64,000 bases of DNA from Pleomorphomonas sp. PLEO (GCF_041320595.1 NZ_CP166625.1:1061001-1125000); one strand, 5' to 3'; counted from the stretch's first letter, positions 46,712 to 59,433 are shown. The notes: generated from the sequence alone by a model not told the origin. Translations and numbers: made by a program.

Positions 46712-47536
46712 TCAAAGCGTGAAGCGACGCTCATTTTCCAGCGAGGGGATGCGGGCCCGGGTGAGCTCGACCTCATCGAGGTCGATGTCGGCGACGACGA
46801 TACCGGGATTGGCGTGGTCGGCCTCGGCGATCACCTTACCCCAGGGGCCGATGATCAGCGAATGGCCATAGGTTTCGCGGCCGTCTTCATGGGTGCCGCC
46901 CTGGGCGGCCGATACCATGAAGCAGCCGTTCTCGATGGCGCGGGCGCGCTGCAACACGTGCCAGTGCGCCTCGCCGGTCTGGCGGGTGAAGGCGGCCGGC
47001 GCGCCCATGATTTCGACTTCGGCATGGCCGTAGGCGCGGAACAGCTGCGGAAAGCGAAGATCATAGCAGATGGCGAGGCCGATCTTCGTTCCGGCAGCTG
47101 TTACGACGATGGCGCTTTCGCCTGGTGTGTAGGCGGCGCTTTCTCGCCAAGTCTCCCCCATGGGCAGATCGACGTCGAACATGTGGATCTTGTCGTAGCG
47201 GGCAAGGAGATCGCCAGTGGGACCAAAAATGTAGGCGCGGTTGGCGATCTTGTCGTCGTCGCGGCGGATGGCCAGCGAGCCGAAGTGCAAGGTGATGCCG
47301 AGTTCGCGAGCGAGCTGGGCGCCACGGGCAACGAAGGCGTCCCTGGCCTCGACCTCGAGACGGCCCAGCATGTCGGGCCGGTCGCGCTCGATGATGTTGG
47401 TCATCTCCGGCGTTTGGATGTACGTGGCGCCAGCGCCGGCGGCGTCGCGGATCAGCGCCTCGACCTCGGGCAGGTTCTTCAGGGGATCGCGGCCGGAGCG
47501 GAGCTGAACGGCGGCGACGCAGAGCGGACGCGTCAT
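46712..47536 (-). CDS. carbon-nitrogen hydrolase (Nit1/Nit2-like)
   Basis: Nitrilase-superfamily amidase of 274 residues, probably a deaminated-glutathione amidase or omega-amidase acting in metabolite repair. The Glu-Lys-Cys triad is visible: E in IQTPEMTNI, K in YDKIHMFDVDLP, and C in GLAICYDLRFPQLF. PAAFTRQTGEAHWHVLQRAR is characteristic of the Nit1/Nit2 branch. Directly downstream of grxC (nine bases), consistent with a glutathione link. Confidence 0.88.
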   Translation of the reverse strand: MTRPLCVAAVQLRSGRDPLKNLPEVEALIRDAAGAGATYIQTPEMTNIIERDRPDMLGRLEVEARDAFVARGAQLARELGITLHFGSLAIRRDDDKIANRAYIFGPTGDLLARYDKIHMFDVDLPMGETWRESAAYTPGESAIVVTAAGTKIGLAICYDLRFPQLFRAYGHAEVEIMGAPAAFTRQTGEAHWHVLQRARAIENGCFMVSAAQGGTHEDGRETYGHSLIIGPWGKVIAEADHANPGIVVADIDLDEVELTRARIPSLENERRFTL

Positions 47537-47545
47537 AATCTCTCC

Positions 47546-47800
47546 TTAGCCGGCAAGAAGGGCGTCGAGCCGCCCTTCGGCGTCGAGTGCGTAAAGGTCA
47601 TCGCAACCACCGACGTGAGCATCGCCGAGAAAGATCTGCGGGAAGGTTGCGCGACCGGAGCGCTGCATCATTTCCGCCTTGAGGGCGGGGTCGCCGCCGG
47701 CGTGGATCTCGGTAAAGGCAGCGCCCTTCTTGGTCAGGAGCGCCTTGGCCCTGACACAGTAGCCGCAGCCCTCGCGGGTGTAGATGGTGACCGGAACCAT
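47546..47800 (-). CDS. grxC: glutaredoxin 3
   Basis: Glutathione-dependent dithiol oxidoreductase, 84 residues. It has the active site C12-G-Y-C15 in YTREGCGYCVRAKALL, followed by the TFPQIFLGDAHVGGCDDLYA motif (cis-proline and GG glutathione site). AGGAGG precedes the ATG. Sits between comF and the nitrilase gene. Confidence 0.94.
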   Translation of the reverse strand: MVPVTIYTREGCGYCVRAKALLTKKGAAFTEIHAGGDPALKAEMMQRSGRATFPQIFLGDAHVGGCDDLYALDAEGRLDALLAG

Positions 47801-47848
47801 GGCGGACCTCCTGAGATAAGCCTTACTGAGACGATTCTATAGCCCGCT

Positions 47849-48667
47849 TCAGCTCGGCGCCACAACCCGTGCCAGCGTCAGCACGTCGACGGCAGGGGCA
47901 CCGGCGGCGAGCAGCGCACGCGTGGCGGCCTCAAGCGTGGCGCCAGTGGTCAGCACATCGTCGATGAGAATGGGCCGGCGGCCGGCGAGATCCGCCTTCT
48001 TGCTTTCGGGGACGATAAAGGCGCCGCGCATGTTGCGCGCGCGCTCGTCCCGGCCGAGCCCGACCTGTTGTGGCGTGCGTCGGGTCCGAAGGAGGAGACG
48101 GGCCGCGACCGGCAGACCGGTCAAGCGGCCCACTTGATGCGCAAGCAGGGCGGCCTGGTTGAAGCGGCGGCTGGCGAGCCGTCCCCAGTGCAGCGGCACC
48201 GGTATCAGCATGTCGGCATCAGGAACCAGCTCATGGGCGGCGCGTGCCATCCAGGCGCCAAGCATCGGCGCGAGATCGGTGCGATCGGCGTATTTGAGCG
48301 CGTGGACAAGGTCTGGGACCGGGCCTTCGTAGGAGACCGCCGAACGGGCGCGGGCAAAAGCCGGCGGATCGGCCACGGCGGCGGCCGAAAGTATGCCGGG
48401 GCCAAGATCGATGGGGAGCGGCGTGCCAAGTCGCTCGCACCAGGGACGTTCGAGGAAACGCAGGGACTGCCAGCACGCGGTGCAAAGGCCGCCGGTGCTG
48501 CCGAGGCGGGCGCGGCACACCGGACAGGCGGGCGGCAGCACGAGGTCAGTCATCTCGCCGCAGATGGCACGGACAAAGCGGCCCACGACGGCGACGCTAA
48601 AGCCCGGCATCCAACGGCGCGGTGCGTCGGCGGCAAGTGGCAGCCAGGGTTCGGAATCTATGGTCAT
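47849..48667 (-). CDS. ComF family phosphoribosyltransferase-like protein
   Basis: Competence-protein ComF homologue, 272 residues. N-terminal zinc ribbon CPVCRARLGSTGGLCTACWQ, then a type I PRTase domain with the PRPP loop ILIDDVLTTGATLEAATRAL. Usually linked to DNA uptake or fork maintenance, but its role in alphaproteobacteria is untested. The gene is divergent from the small coupled gene at 48701. Confidence 0.88.
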   Translation of the reverse strand: MTIDSEPWLPLAADAPRRWMPGFSVAVVGRFVRAICGEMTDLVLPPACPVCRARLGSTGGLCTACWQSLRFLERPWCERLGTPLPIDLGPGILSAAAVADPPAFARARSAVSYEGPVPDLVHALKYADRTDLAPMLGAWMARAAHELVPDADMLIPVPLHWGRLASRRFNQAALLAHQVGRLTGLPVAARLLLRTRRTPQQVGLGRDERARNMRGAFIVPESKKADLAGRRPILIDDVLTTGATLEAATRALLAAGAPAVDVLTLARVVAPS

Positions 48668-48700
48668 GATGCGTTCGGCGGGTTCCGCGATAAGTTAAGC

Positions 48701-48886
48701 ATGGATCAGTCTCCGCGCCCAGAGGTTGCGGGGTCGGTGCCCCGGTTTGACGCCTCGCCCGTCGCCGCCTATCACGGTGGCGATCTTGCGGGCAAAGAGC
48801 CGATCGATCCGGGTTGGCTCGCTTTCCGCATCCGCCTTGTCCGAAACCATCTTCGATGGATGCTTCAGCTGGACCGCCGCCGATGA
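48701..48886 (+). CDS. small protein (61 aa) coupled to the methyltransferase
   Basis: Frame of 61 codons (MDQSPRPEVAGSVPRFDASP ... RNHLRWMLQLDRRR). Its TGA overlaps the methyltransferase ATG (CGATGA), a 4-base overlap usual for co-translated genes. Ends with a basic helix. No family recognised. The start has little ribosome-binding pairing. The coupling is the main support. Confidence 0.5.
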   Translation: MDQSPRPEVAGSVPRFDASPVAAYHGGDLAGKEPIDPGWLAFRIRLVRNHLRWMLQLDRRR

Positions 48887-49764
48887 CGCCCATGATCTTC
48901 GACCGTCACCTTTTCGCGCGTCGCCGGACGCGGGCGCTTGCCGAGCGGCGATCAGGTGCGGACTTTCTGCTGGCGCTTGCCGCCGACGATCTCGCCGACC
49001 GGCTCGCCGCCGTTGATCGGCATTTTTCGCGGGCGCTGGTCGTCGGCGACCCGACCGGCTTGCTGGCGGCCCGAATCGCCGCTGGCCGGGTCGATGAGGT
49101 GGTGCGCGCCGACCTGCTCGTCCCTGGCACTGATGGCGGCGGCGCCGTGGTGATCGACGACGAGGCGTTGCCGTTTGCCAGCGGTGCCTTCGACCTTGTC
49201 GTATCCTCGCTGGCGCTGCAGTTCGCCAACGATCTGCCGGGTGCGCTGATCGAGGTCCGGCGTGTGCTGAGGCCCGATGGCCTGTTTTTGGGCGTACTGG
49301 CAGGCGGCGAAACGCTGACCGAGCTGCGTCAGGCCTTTCTTATGGCCGAGAGCCGGCGCTCGGGCGGTGTATCGCCGCGTGTCGCGCCCATGGGCGAGGT
49401 GCGCGATCTTGGTGGCCTGTTGCAGCGAGCCGGCTTCGCGCTGCCGGTGGCCGATCAGGATCGACTGACGCTGCGCTATGCGAGTGCCCTGGCGCTGATG
49501 GACGATCTCAAGGCAATGGGCGCGACCAGCGTGCTGGTCGACCGCCAACGCGGCCTTACCGGGCCGGCGCTGTTTGCCGAGGTCGCGGCAGTCTATCAGG
49601 ATATGTTCGCCGATCTCGACGGGCGCGTCCGGGCAAGCCTTACGCTGGTGTCGCTGTCGGGCTGGGCACCACACGAAAGCCAGCAGAAGCCGCTCAGGCC
49701 AGGCAGTGCCAATATGAGGCTCGCTGATGCGCTGAAGGCTTCGCCACCAAGCAATGATGGCTGA
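48883..49764 (+). CDS. SAM-dependent methyltransferase, NDUFAF5/BioC-like
   Basis: A 293-residue enzyme. It begins with IFDRHLFARRRTRALAERRS, the (F)DR...RRRxRA N-terminal motif of the mitochondrial NDUFAF5 (complex I assembly arginine hydroxylase) relatives in alphaproteobacteria. A class I Rossmann fold follows (ALVVGDPTGLLAARIAAGRV; DLVVSSLALQFANDLPGALI; GVLAGGETLTELRQAFLMAE, the last diagnostic). Motif I is degenerate (VVGDPTGL). A role in respiratory complex I assembly is inferred from the family. The ATG at 48883 overlaps the upstream stop. Confidence 0.83.
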   Translation: MTPMIFDRHLFARRRTRALAERRSGADFLLALAADDLADRLAAVDRHFSRALVVGDPTGLLAARIAAGRVDEVVRADLLVPGTDGGGAVVIDDEALPFASGAFDLVVSSLALQFANDLPGALIEVRRVLRPDGLFLGVLAGGETLTELRQAFLMAESRRSGGVSPRVAPMGEVRDLGGLLQRAGFALPVADQDRLTLRYASALALMDDLKAMGATSVLVDRQRGLTGPALFAEVAAVYQDMFADLDGRVRASLTLVSLSGWAPHESQQKPLRPGSANMRLADALKASPPSNDG

Positions 49765-49768
49765 TCGA

Positions 49769-49966
49769 TCAGCGCGACAACGTATCCGAGACGGAATTAA
49801 AGGTGTTGCTGATTTGGTTGGAGACGTCGGTCAGCGTCATCATGCCGAGCAGCGCCAGACCGATCATCATCATGAGTATGCCATATTCGATGGCGGTGGC
49901 GCCGTTGGTGTCGCGCAACAAGGTGTAGGGCCGGCGCAGGCGCTGTTTCGGACGCTTCTCCGCCAT
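49769..49966 (-). CDS. Flp family type IVb pilin
   Basis: Prepilin of 65 residues for Flp/Tad pili. A charged leader (MAEKRPKQRLRRPYTLLRDT) ends NG, with cleavage before ATAIEYGILMMMIGLALLGM: glycine, then the conserved E-Y pair five residues into the mature protein and a hydrophobic helix. GGAAG precedes the ATG. No cpa/tad assembly genes lie in the window, so it is an orphan pilin locus or its partners are elsewhere. Confidence 0.85.
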   Translation of the reverse strand: MAEKRPKQRLRRPYTLLRDTNGATAIEYGILMMMIGLALLGMMTLTDVSNQISNTFNSVSDTLSR

Positions 49967-50075
49967 GCTGTCGCCTCTTCCTGTTCCGGAAACGTGGCGA
50001 GCGACCGGCGCGGCCGATCACCCATGCGCAGGCTCCATCTTAGCGGCAAAATTGTGATAATTTCGTATATGGCGG

Positions 50076-50516
50076 TTACAAAGAACGACTGGAAAGCGGA
50101 GATAGTAGATCCGTGAGATGTGGGATCAGCGGGGCATCGGCCGGTGGCATTGGATAGTCGCGCAGCTTGGCTGGGCGAACCCAGGCGATTGCCTGTCCCT
50201 CACGGCCGGATATTTCGCCTTCCCAGCGACGGCAGACGTAGAGCGGCATCAGGAGATGGAAATCGTCATAGGCGTGGCTGGCGAAGGTGAGCGGGGCGAG
50301 GCAGGCGTGCTTGACGACAATGCCAAGCTCTTCGGCGAGTTCGCGGATCAGCGCATCTTCCGGCCGCTCGCCGGCTTCCAGCTTGCCACCGGGAAACTCC
50401 CATAGGCCGGCGAGTGTTTTACCCTCCGGCCTCTGAGCCAGCAGGATACGTCCGTCGGCGTCGATCAGAGCGCAGGCAACGACCAGCACCATCTTCATCT
50501 GCCGCTCTCCAGACAT
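50076..50516 (-). CDS. mutT: 8-oxo-dGTP diphosphatase (MutT)
   Basis: Nudix enzyme of 146 residues that removes 8-oxo-dGTP. The sequence LLAQRPEGKTLAGLWEFPGG, followed by KLEAGERPEDALIRELAEEL, contains the MutT-type EFPGGK and a full Nudix box. It starts MSGERQMKMVLVVACALIDA (M7 or M9 are alternative starts). Downstream of argJ on the same strand. Confidence 0.88.
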   Translation of the reverse strand: MSGERQMKMVLVVACALIDADGRILLAQRPEGKTLAGLWEFPGGKLEAGERPEDALIRELAEELGIVVKHACLAPLTFASHAYDDFHLLMPLYVCRRWEGEISGREGQAIAWVRPAKLRDYPMPPADAPLIPHLTDLLSPLSSRSL

Positions 50517-50626
50517 TTGGTTGCCCGCATCCGCCTAAAATCCTGAAGATTTTTCCAGCGGATGCCTTGCCGCTTATCTCGACACATCTGCTTTTTTGAA
50601 AAGTCTGCAACTTTTCGGGCAGATGC

Positions 50627-51868
50627 TTAGCTGCGGTAATCGCCGTTGATGGCGACGTATTCCTTGGTGAGGTCGCAGGTCCAGACCGTGGCGCAACCCT
50701 TGCCGAGGCCTATATCGGCGCGGATGACGATCTCGTCCTTGCGCATCGCCGCCGAGGCGGCTTCCTCGGAATAGTCGGGGTCGCGCTCGCCGTCGACGGC
50801 AACGCGGATGCCGCCGAAATAGATGGCCAGACGATCGCGATCGGCCGGCTCGCCGGCCTTGCCGACGGCCATGACGACACGGCCCCAGTTGGCATCCTCG
50901 CCGGCGACGGCGGTCTTGACCAGCGGCGAGTTGGCGATGGCAAAGGCGATACGCTTGGCTGAGGCATCGTCGGTGGCGCCGGTCACATTGACCTCGATGA
51001 ACTTGCGAGCGCCTTCGCCGTCGCGCACCACCATCTTGGCGAGGTCGGTGAGCAGGCCGTCGAGAGCGGCGCGGAAAGCGGCAAGGCGCGGGTCGGCCGG
51101 GTCGGTAATACGCGGCGCGCCATGGGGCGCCGCCTTGCCCGTCGCAAACAGCAGCAGCGTATCCGACGTCGACGTGTCGCTATCCACAGTGATCGAATTG
51201 AAGGACTGCCGTGTCCCCTTGCCGATGAGGTCCTGCAGCACCGGGGCAGCCAGCGGCGCATCGGTGAAGATGAAGGACAGCATGGTCGCCATGTCCGGAG
51301 CGATCATGCCGGCGCCCTTGGCCATGCCGTTGATCGTCACCGGTACACCACCGAGATCGACCGTGGCGGTGACCACCTTCGGGAAGGTGTCGGTGGTCAT
51401 GATGGCGCGTGCGGCGTCGAGCCATGGCGCCGGCGCCATGCGGCCGGAAAGCTCGGCGAGCACTGCCTCGAACTTCTTGGGATCGAGCGGTTCGCCTATA
51501 ACGCCTGTCGAAGCGAGGAACACCTCGCCGGCCGGCACGCCGAGAGCGGCGGCAACGTAGGCGGCGGAGGCTTCCACCGTCTCGCGGCCCTTCTTGCCGG
51601 TGAAGGCGTTGGCATTGCCCGAGTTGACCATCACCGCCCGCGCCTTGCCGGCGGGCAGGTTGGCGCGGCACCAGTCGACCGGCGCTGACGGGCACTTGGA
51701 TGTGGTGAAGACGCCGGCCACTTCGGTCCCCTCGTCGAGGGCAACCAGCAGCACGTCGGTTCGGCCCTTGTACTTGATGCCGGCGGCGGCGGTCGCAAAG
51801 CGCACGCCCTTAAGGGCCGGCAGCTCGGGATAGGACTTTGGGGCGAGCGGTGACAGGTTTCCGGACAT
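50627..51868 (-). CDS. argJ: bifunctional glutamate N-acetyltransferase/amino-acid acetyltransferase
   Basis: Cyclic arginine pathway enzyme, 413 residues, self-cleaving. The cleavage site threonine is T195 in [37 protein letters not shown] and [17 protein letters not shown] are family motifs. Together with argC and argG this gives three arginine genes in the window. In the same direction as the PPIase gene upstream, 65 bases away. Confidence 0.96.
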   Translation of the reverse strand: MSGNLSPLAPKSYPELPALKGVRFATAAAGIKYKGRTDVLLVALDEGTEVAGVFTTSKCPSAPVDWCRANLPAGKARAVMVNSGNANAFTGKKGRETVEASAAYVAAALGVPAGEVFLASTGVIGEPLDPKKFEAVLAELSGRMAPAPWLDAARAIMTTDTFPKVVTATVDLGGVPVTINGMAKGAGMIAPDMATMLSFIFTDAPLAAPVLQDLIGKGTRQSFNSITVDSDTSTSDTLLLFATGKAAPHGAPRITDPADPRLAAFRAALDGLLTDLAKMVVRDGEGARKFIEVNVTGATDDASAKRIAFAIANSPLVKTAVAGEDANWGRVVMAVGKAGEPADRDRLAIYFGGIRVAVDGERDPDYSEEAASAAMRKDEIVIRADIGLGKGCATVWTCDLTKEYVAINGDYRS

Positions 51869-51933
51869 CTTCGGCTCTTCACGAGGAGATAGCGGACCCC
51901 GGCCGACGGGCGGCCGGGGCGGATAGGCGTCTA

Positions 51934-52815
51934 TTACTTGGCGGGAGCCGGCGTTGCCGGGGCGGCGGCCGGATCGGCAGGCGCGGCGGGCGGCGTCAGG
52001 ATCTCGATCTTGGCCTCGCCGCGCATCTTGGCGAGCGTCTCCTGATACTTGTCGCGCTGGACCATCTGGATCACCTGCTCGCGCACTTGGTCGAGGGTCG
52101 GCACTGGCTGGGTGCGGCGTTCTTCGACCTTGATGATGTGATAGCCGAACTGGCTCTTGACGGGCTTGGTCGACGTCTCACCGGGCTTCAGCGCGAAGGC
52201 TTCTGCTTCGAACTCAGGCACCATCTGGCCCTTGGCGAAGAAGCCGAGGTCGCCGCCGTTGCCCTTGGAGCCCGGATCCTGCGACTTTTCCTTGGCGATG
52301 GCTTCGAAATTGCCGCCATCGGCGAGCTGCTTCAGGATGGCATTGGCCTCATCTTCGGTCTTCACGAGGATGTGACGGGCGTGCACTTCTTCCGGCGGCG
52401 TGTAGCTTGCGATGTCCTTTTCGTAGCGGGCCTTGACGTCCTCGTCGGAGATCTTGCCCTGCAACTCGTCCTCGACATAGGTATTGCGCAGGGCCTGCGC
52501 TTCGAGGAAGGCCATACGCGCCTTGTATTTCGGGCTGTCGGCAGTGCCAGCCGCCTTGGCGGCGTCGGCCACCACATGCATGTCGACGAGCGCGTCGACC
52601 ACCATCGAGCGGCGCTGTGCCTCGGGCACCTGAGCAAGCTGCTCGCCGAACACGTCGGTGGCCATCTGCACTTCGGTGGCAGTGATATCCTGGCCGTTTA
52701 CGCGGGCCACCACGTCGTCGGCCGAGGCCGGCAGCACGGAAAGGGGCAGCGCGAGGAGAGCGGCGGCGAGAAGACCGAGGCGACCGCGAGTGCCGGTTGC
52801 GGGAGCAAAATTCAT
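51934..52815 (-). CDS. parvulin-type peptidyl-prolyl isomerase, secreted
   Basis: Periplasmic folding factor of 293 residues. Signal peptide ([20 protein letters not shown], cleavage near ASA-DD), an N-terminal SurA/PrsA-like chaperone helical domain (about 35-140), and a parvulin domain (about 142-235: [51 protein letters not shown]). Alanine/proline C-terminal tail. Starts at 52815; longer frames reach back to 53235 without homology. Divergent from secA across 361 bases. Confidence 0.9.
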   Translation of the reverse strand: MNFAPATGTRGRLGLLAAALLALPLSVLPASADDVVARVNGQDITATEVQMATDVFGEQLAQVPEAQRRSMVVDALVDMHVVADAAKAAGTADSPKYKARMAFLEAQALRNTYVEDELQGKISDEDVKARYEKDIASYTPPEEVHARHILVKTEDEANAILKQLADGGNFEAIAKEKSQDPGSKGNGGDLGFFAKGQMVPEFEAEAFALKPGETSTKPVKSQFGYHIIKVEERRTQPVPTLDQVREQVIQMVQRDKYQETLAKMRGEAKIEILTPPAAPADPAAAPATPAPAK

Positions 52816-53035
52816 CGGGACGATCCTGTCTTCGGTCCGGCACCCGGGAGATCGGGCCGGCACCGTGATGGCAGCCCTATAGCGCGCTCGGCGCGCGGCG
52901 GCAAATTCTCCGTAACGGCGCGGACAAAAAAACAGCCTCTCGCCGTATCGCTGTGGGAGCGGTGCATCACCGAAGACCAATCGCATCGCGCGGTCGCGGG
53001 AAGCGCCGATTCCGGCCATCCGGGTGGGGCCAGCG

Positions 53036-53064
53036 TTGACATATCTCCGACCCCGCCATAGATG
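53036..53064 (+). promoter_or_regulatory. weak candidate promoter of secA
   Basis: TTGACA (53036-53041) is exact, but the -10 at 17 bases (TAGATG) matches only three of six. It lies in the 361-base gap 52816-53176 shared with the PPIase gene. No gene or other signal was found there. Confidence 0.3.
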
Positions 53065-53176
53065 GAGCGTGGCTCGGCAGGTCGGGCGAACGGTTGGCCC
53101 AGAACCAAACGCTGGGCGTCGCCGCTTCCCTTTCCCGCACCTGCACACGGAATTCTGATCGAAGGGATGGGCTGCC

Positions 53177-55927
53177 ATGGTCGGCCTCGGCGGATTAGCA
53201 CGCAAGATTTTTGGTTCGGCGAACGACCGCCGCATCCGCTCCTATCGCCCCACCGTTGAGGCGATCGGCGCGCTCGAGGCGGAAATGGAGGCGCTTTCCG
53301 ATGAGGCGCTTGCCGGCAAAACCCTCGAATTCCGCGAGAAACTCGCCGCTGGAACCGATCTGGAGACGCTGCTGGTTCCCGCATTCGCCGTTGTGCGTGA
53401 AGCGGCCAAGCGCGCCCTCGGTCAGCGCCATTTCGACGTGCAGCTGATCGGCGGCATGGTGCTCAACGACGGCGACATCGCAGAGATGAAGACCGGCGAA
53501 GGCAAGACGCTGGTGGCGACACTCGCCGTCTACCTCAATGCGCTGCCGGGCAAGGGCGTCCACGTCGTCACCGTCAACGACTACCTCGCCAGCCGCGACG
53601 CCGAGTGGATGGGGCGCGTCTATCGCTTCCTCGGTCTTTCCGTCGGTATCATCGTCCACGGCCTTTCCGATGACGAGCGCCGCGCCGCCTATGCCTCGGA
53701 CATCACCTACGCCACCAACAACGAGCTCGGCTTCGACTATCTGCGCGACAACATGAAGTACGAGAAGGCGCAGATGGTGCAGCGCGACCATCACTACGCC
53801 ATCGTTGACGAAGTGGACTCGATCCTTGTCGACGAGGCGCGTACGCCGTTGATCATTTCCGGTCCGCTCGAGGATCGCTCCGAGTTCTACAACACCATGG
53901 ATACGTTCATCCCCGGCATTGCCGAGGATGATTTCGAGATCGATGAGAAGCAGCGCACGGCCATCTTCTCCGAGATCGGTACCGAGCGGATGGAAGAGCG
54001 TCTCCGCGCCGCGGGCCTCTTGAAGGGCGGCTCACTCTACGACGTCGAGAACGTCTCGGTTGTCCATCATCTCAATCAGGCGCTCCGGGCGCACAAGCTG
54101 TTCCAGCGCGACCGCGACTACATCGTGAAGGACAACGAGGTCGTCATCATCGACGAGTTCACCGGCCGCATGATGCCGGGTCGCCGCTATTCGGACGGCC
54201 TGCACCAGGCGCTGGAGGCCAAGGAGCACGTGCGCATCCAGCCGGAGAACCAGACGCTCGCCTCGATCACCTTCCAGAACTATTTCCGCATGTACGACAA
54301 GCTGGCCGGCATGACCGGCACGGCGTCGACGGAGGCGGACGAGTTCGCCGACATCTACGAGCTCGAAGTCGTCGAGATTCCGACGCACCGTCCGATCTCC
54401 CGCATCGACGATCACGATGAGGTCTATCGGACCGTCGAGGAAAAATACGCGGCGATCATCGAAACCATCCGCGTCTGCAAGGAGAAGGGGCAGCCGATCC
54501 TGGTTGGCACCACCTCCATCGAGAAGTCCGAACAGCTGGCTGAGCTTCTCATTAAGCGCGGCTTCCAGCAGAGCGATCCGGACGTGCTGATGGACGGCGA
54601 CAAGCCGGTATTCCAGGTGCTCAACGCTCGCTATCACGAGCAGGAAGCCTACATCATCTCGCAGGCCGGCCTGCCCGGCGCCGTGACGATCGCCACCAAC
54701 ATGGCCGGCCGCGGTACCGACATCCAGCTCGGCGGTAACGCCGACATGCTGATTGCCCACCGCCTCGGCGACGTTCCGCCGGGACCGGAGCGCGATGCCC
54801 GCGAGGCGAAGATCCGCGAGGACGTCGCCCGCCTCAAGGAAAAGGCGCTCGCCGCCGGTGGCCTGTTCGTGCTCGGCACCGAGCGCCACGAAAGCCGGCG
54901 CATCGACAACCAGCTGCGCGGTCGTTCCGGCCGCCAGGGCGACCCCGGCCAGTCGCGCTTCTATCTTTCGCTTCAGGATGACCTGATGCGCATCTTCGGC
55001 TCCGACCGTATGGACGGCATGCTGCAGAAGCTCGGCCTGAAGGATGGTGAAGCCATCATCCACCCGTGGATCAACAAGGCCCTCGAAAAGGCGCAGCAGA
55101 AGGTCGAGGCGCGCAACTTCGACATCCGCAAGAACCTTCTCAAGTTCGATAACGTCATGAACGATCAGCGCAAGGTGATCTTCGAGCAGCGTATCGAGCT
55201 GATGACCGAGGAGAGCGTTGCCGACACCGTCGCCGACATGCGCCGCGAAGTGATTTCCGCCCTGGTGGCGCGTCATATCCCCGAGAACGCCTATGCCGAG
55301 CAGTGGGACGTCAAGGGTCTGCATGACGCGGCGATCGAGACGCTGAACGTCGACGTTCCGATCCCCGATTGGGCCAAGGAAGAGGGCATTGCCGATCAAG
55401 AGATCGAGGAGCGGCTCATCGCCGCCGCCGATGCCGACTTTGCCGCCCGTGAGGAACGCGTCGGCTCCGAGCTGATGCGCCGCGTCGAAAAGGCGATCCT
55501 GCTGCAGACGCTGGACAACCTGTGGCGCGAGCATCTGGCTCACCTCGACCACCTGCGCTCCGTGATCGGCTTCCGTGGCTATGCCCAGCGCGACCCGCTC
55601 AACGAATACAAGACCGAGGCCTTCTCGCTGTTCGAGGCGCTGCTCAACGATCTTCGCCGTCAGGTGACGGCGAACCTTGCTCGCGTCGAGATCCGGCAGG
55701 CGCCGCCCGAAACGCCGGCCTTCGACGAAGGGGTGCTATCGGCCCATCACGCCGATCCGGCGACCGGTCTCGAGCTGGAGCCGATCGGTATGGAATCGAA
55801 TTTTGTTGCCGCGCCCGTCGAACGCGATCCCAACGACCCCGCCACCTGGGGGCACATCGGCCGGAACGAGCCGTGCCCCTGCGGCTCCGGCAAGAAATTC
55901 AAGCACTGCCACGGCCAGTTCGCCTGA
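53177..55927 (+). CDS. secA: preprotein translocase ATPase SecA
   Basis: Motor of the Sec export pathway, 916 residues. Walker [19 protein letters not shown], the [20 protein letters not shown] motif, [20 protein letters not shown] and [14 protein letters not shown] (helicase motif), and a C-terminal zinc-binding tail [17 protein letters not shown] that binds SecB and lipids. GAAGGG lies ten bases before the ATG. A 15-bp hairpin follows at 55943. Confidence 0.97.
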   Translation: MVGLGGLARKIFGSANDRRIRSYRPTVEAIGALEAEMEALSDEALAGKTLEFREKLAAGTDLETLLVPAFAVVREAAKRALGQRHFDVQLIGGMVLNDGDIAEMKTGEGKTLVATLAVYLNALPGKGVHVVTVNDYLASRDAEWMGRVYRFLGLSVGIIVHGLSDDERRAAYASDITYATNNELGFDYLRDNMKYEKAQMVQRDHHYAIVDEVDSILVDEARTPLIISGPLEDRSEFYNTMDTFIPGIAEDDFEIDEKQRTAIFSEIGTERMEERLRAAGLLKGGSLYDVENVSVVHHLNQALRAHKLFQRDRDYIVKDNEVVIIDEFTGRMMPGRRYSDGLHQALEAKEHVRIQPENQTLASITFQNYFRMYDKLAGMTGTASTEADEFADIYELEVVEIPTHRPISRIDDHDEVYRTVEEKYAAIIETIRVCKEKGQPILVGTTSIEKSEQLAELLIKRGFQQSDPDVLMDGDKPVFQVLNARYHEQEAYIISQAGLPGAVTIATNMAGRGTDIQLGGNADMLIAHRLGDVPPGPERDAREAKIREDVARLKEKALAAGGLFVLGTERHESRRIDNQLRGRSGRQGDPGQSRFYLSLQDDLMRIFGSDRMDGMLQKLGLKDGEAIIHPWINKALEKAQQKVEARNFDIRKNLLKFDNVMNDQRKVIFEQRIELMTEESVADTVADMRREVISALVARHIPENAYAEQWDVKGLHDAAIETLNVDVPIPDWAKEEGIADQEIEERLIAAADADFAAREERVGSELMRRVEKAILLQTLDNLWREHLAHLDHLRSVIGFRGYAQRDPLNEYKTEAFSLFEALLNDLRRQVTANLARVEIRQAPPETPAFDEGVLSAHHADPATGLELEPIGMESNFVAAPVERDPNDPATWGHIGRNEPCPCGSGKKFKHCHGQFA

Positions 55928-55942
55928 GGGTTGGCCTACGCG

Positions 55943-55975
55943 TCCGGCCGGGAAGTCATCGACTTTCCGGCCGGA
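55943..55975 (+). terminator. strong hairpin after secA
   Basis: Stem TCCGGCCGGGAAGTC (55943-55957) with GACTTTCCGGCCGGA (55961-55975), 15 bp with one G-T pair and a three-base loop, 16 bases past the secA stop. No T-run follows, so it may stabilise the mRNA end or use Rho. Confidence 0.55.
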
Positions 55976-56101
55976 TGAGGGCGTCGGTTAGACAATTCGT
56001 CGATATTGTTGCCCGAAAGGGCTGTCATAAAAGCTGATCAGCAATTGCACGAATTATGTCTGCCTGTGCAAAGGCGCATGCTGGATCTGAACGATTAATC
56101 T

Positions 56102-56116
56102 TGACTTTTAATGTCA
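56102..56116 (+). promoter_or_regulatory. IRO-box (RirA operator) upstream of rirA
   Basis: TGA-CTTTTAATG-TCA is an exact TGA-N9-TCA IRO-box, extended to a perfect TTGAC-N7-GTCAA palindrome (56101-56117), 21 bases before the rirA ATG. It indicates negative autoregulation by iron-loaded RirA. Confidence 0.7.
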
Positions 56117-56137
56117 ACTCTTTAATCAGATGGTGTC

Positions 56138-56605
56138 ATGCGCCTTACCCAAGCAACCAATTATTCGATCAGGGTGCTGCTCTATTGCGCGGTGAATCCC
56201 GACCGCCCGAGCCGCGTCGCTGACATCGCGGCCACCTTCGACATGTCGGAGACGCACCTGTTCAAGATTTTGAAGGTGCTGGTGGATCACAAGTTCATCG
56301 AGACCATTCGCGGCCGTCACGGCGGCCTGAAGCTCGGCAAGCCGGCCGAGGATATCAAGCTCGGCGACGTGATTGCCGCCACCGAGGAAAGCTTCCAGAT
56401 GGCGGAATGCTTCTCGGAGGATGGACACAAGGACTGCCCGCTGATCCTGTCCTGCGAATACAACCGCGTGCTGCGCGAGGCGCTGGGCGCCTTCTTTGCC
56501 GTGCTCGACCGCTACACGGTGGCCGATATCGCCAAAGACCGCTCGATGTTGCGCGACGCGCTCGGCATCGACGATCTTCTCCATCCGGCGCTTGCCAGCG
56601 CCTGA
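56138..56605 (+). CDS. rirA: Rrf2-family iron-responsive regulator RirA
   Basis: Fe-S-sensing repressor of iron uptake genes in Rhizobiales, 155 residues. It opens MRLTQATNYSIRVLLYCAVN with a winged helix whose recognition part is SETHLFKILKVL, and the wing IRGRHGGLKLGKPAEDI. The cluster cysteines are C91, C100 and C106 in AECFSEDGHKDCPLILSC. RirA of Rhizobium has C91-x7-C99-x5-C105, so here the loop is one residue longer. This separates it from IscR and NsrR spacing. An IRO-box lies directly upstream. Confidence 0.87.
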   Translation: MRLTQATNYSIRVLLYCAVNPDRPSRVADIAATFDMSETHLFKILKVLVDHKFIETIRGRHGGLKLGKPAEDIKLGDVIAATEESFQMAECFSEDGHKDCPLILSCEYNRVLREALGAFFAVLDRYTVADIAKDRSMLRDALGIDDLLHPALASA

Positions 56606-56629
56606 CGCGGTTCGTCACGTCGTTTTTTG

Positions 56630-56672
56630 AGCCCGCCCGGCGGTTTCCGTCGTGGTGGGCTTTGTCTTTTCT
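56630..56672 (+). terminator. intrinsic terminator of rirA
   Basis: Stem AGCCCGCC (56630-56637) with GGTGGGCT (56654-56661), one G-T pair, an inner second hairpin in the loop, then TTGTCTTTT. It lies 24 bases past the rirA stop. Confidence 0.55.
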
Positions 56673-56680
56673 TGCTGCCC

Positions 56681-56709
56681 CTTTTCGGCGCTCGCCTCGT
56701 TCCCCATAT
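56681..56709 (+). promoter_or_regulatory. candidate sigma-32 (RpoH) heat-shock promoter of clpB
   Basis: CCCCATAT (56702-56709) is an exact RpoH -10 type. The -35 part, CTTTTCG (56681-56687), is a partial match to CTTGAAA with a 14-base spacer. About 100 bases before clpB, a gene normally under RpoH control. Confidence 0.5.
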
Positions 56710-56811
56710 TGATCGGCGAGGGGCAAGGGTCATGTCCCAATCTCCAAGATATCCAGACGCTTCCGCCGGGCTTCGGACGGCGGGACGCGGGCTCCAGGAA
56801 AGGATGTCCAT

Positions 56812-59409
<2,598 letters not shown>

Positions 59410-59433
59410 GCAGCGCTGGTGTAAAAACATCGG

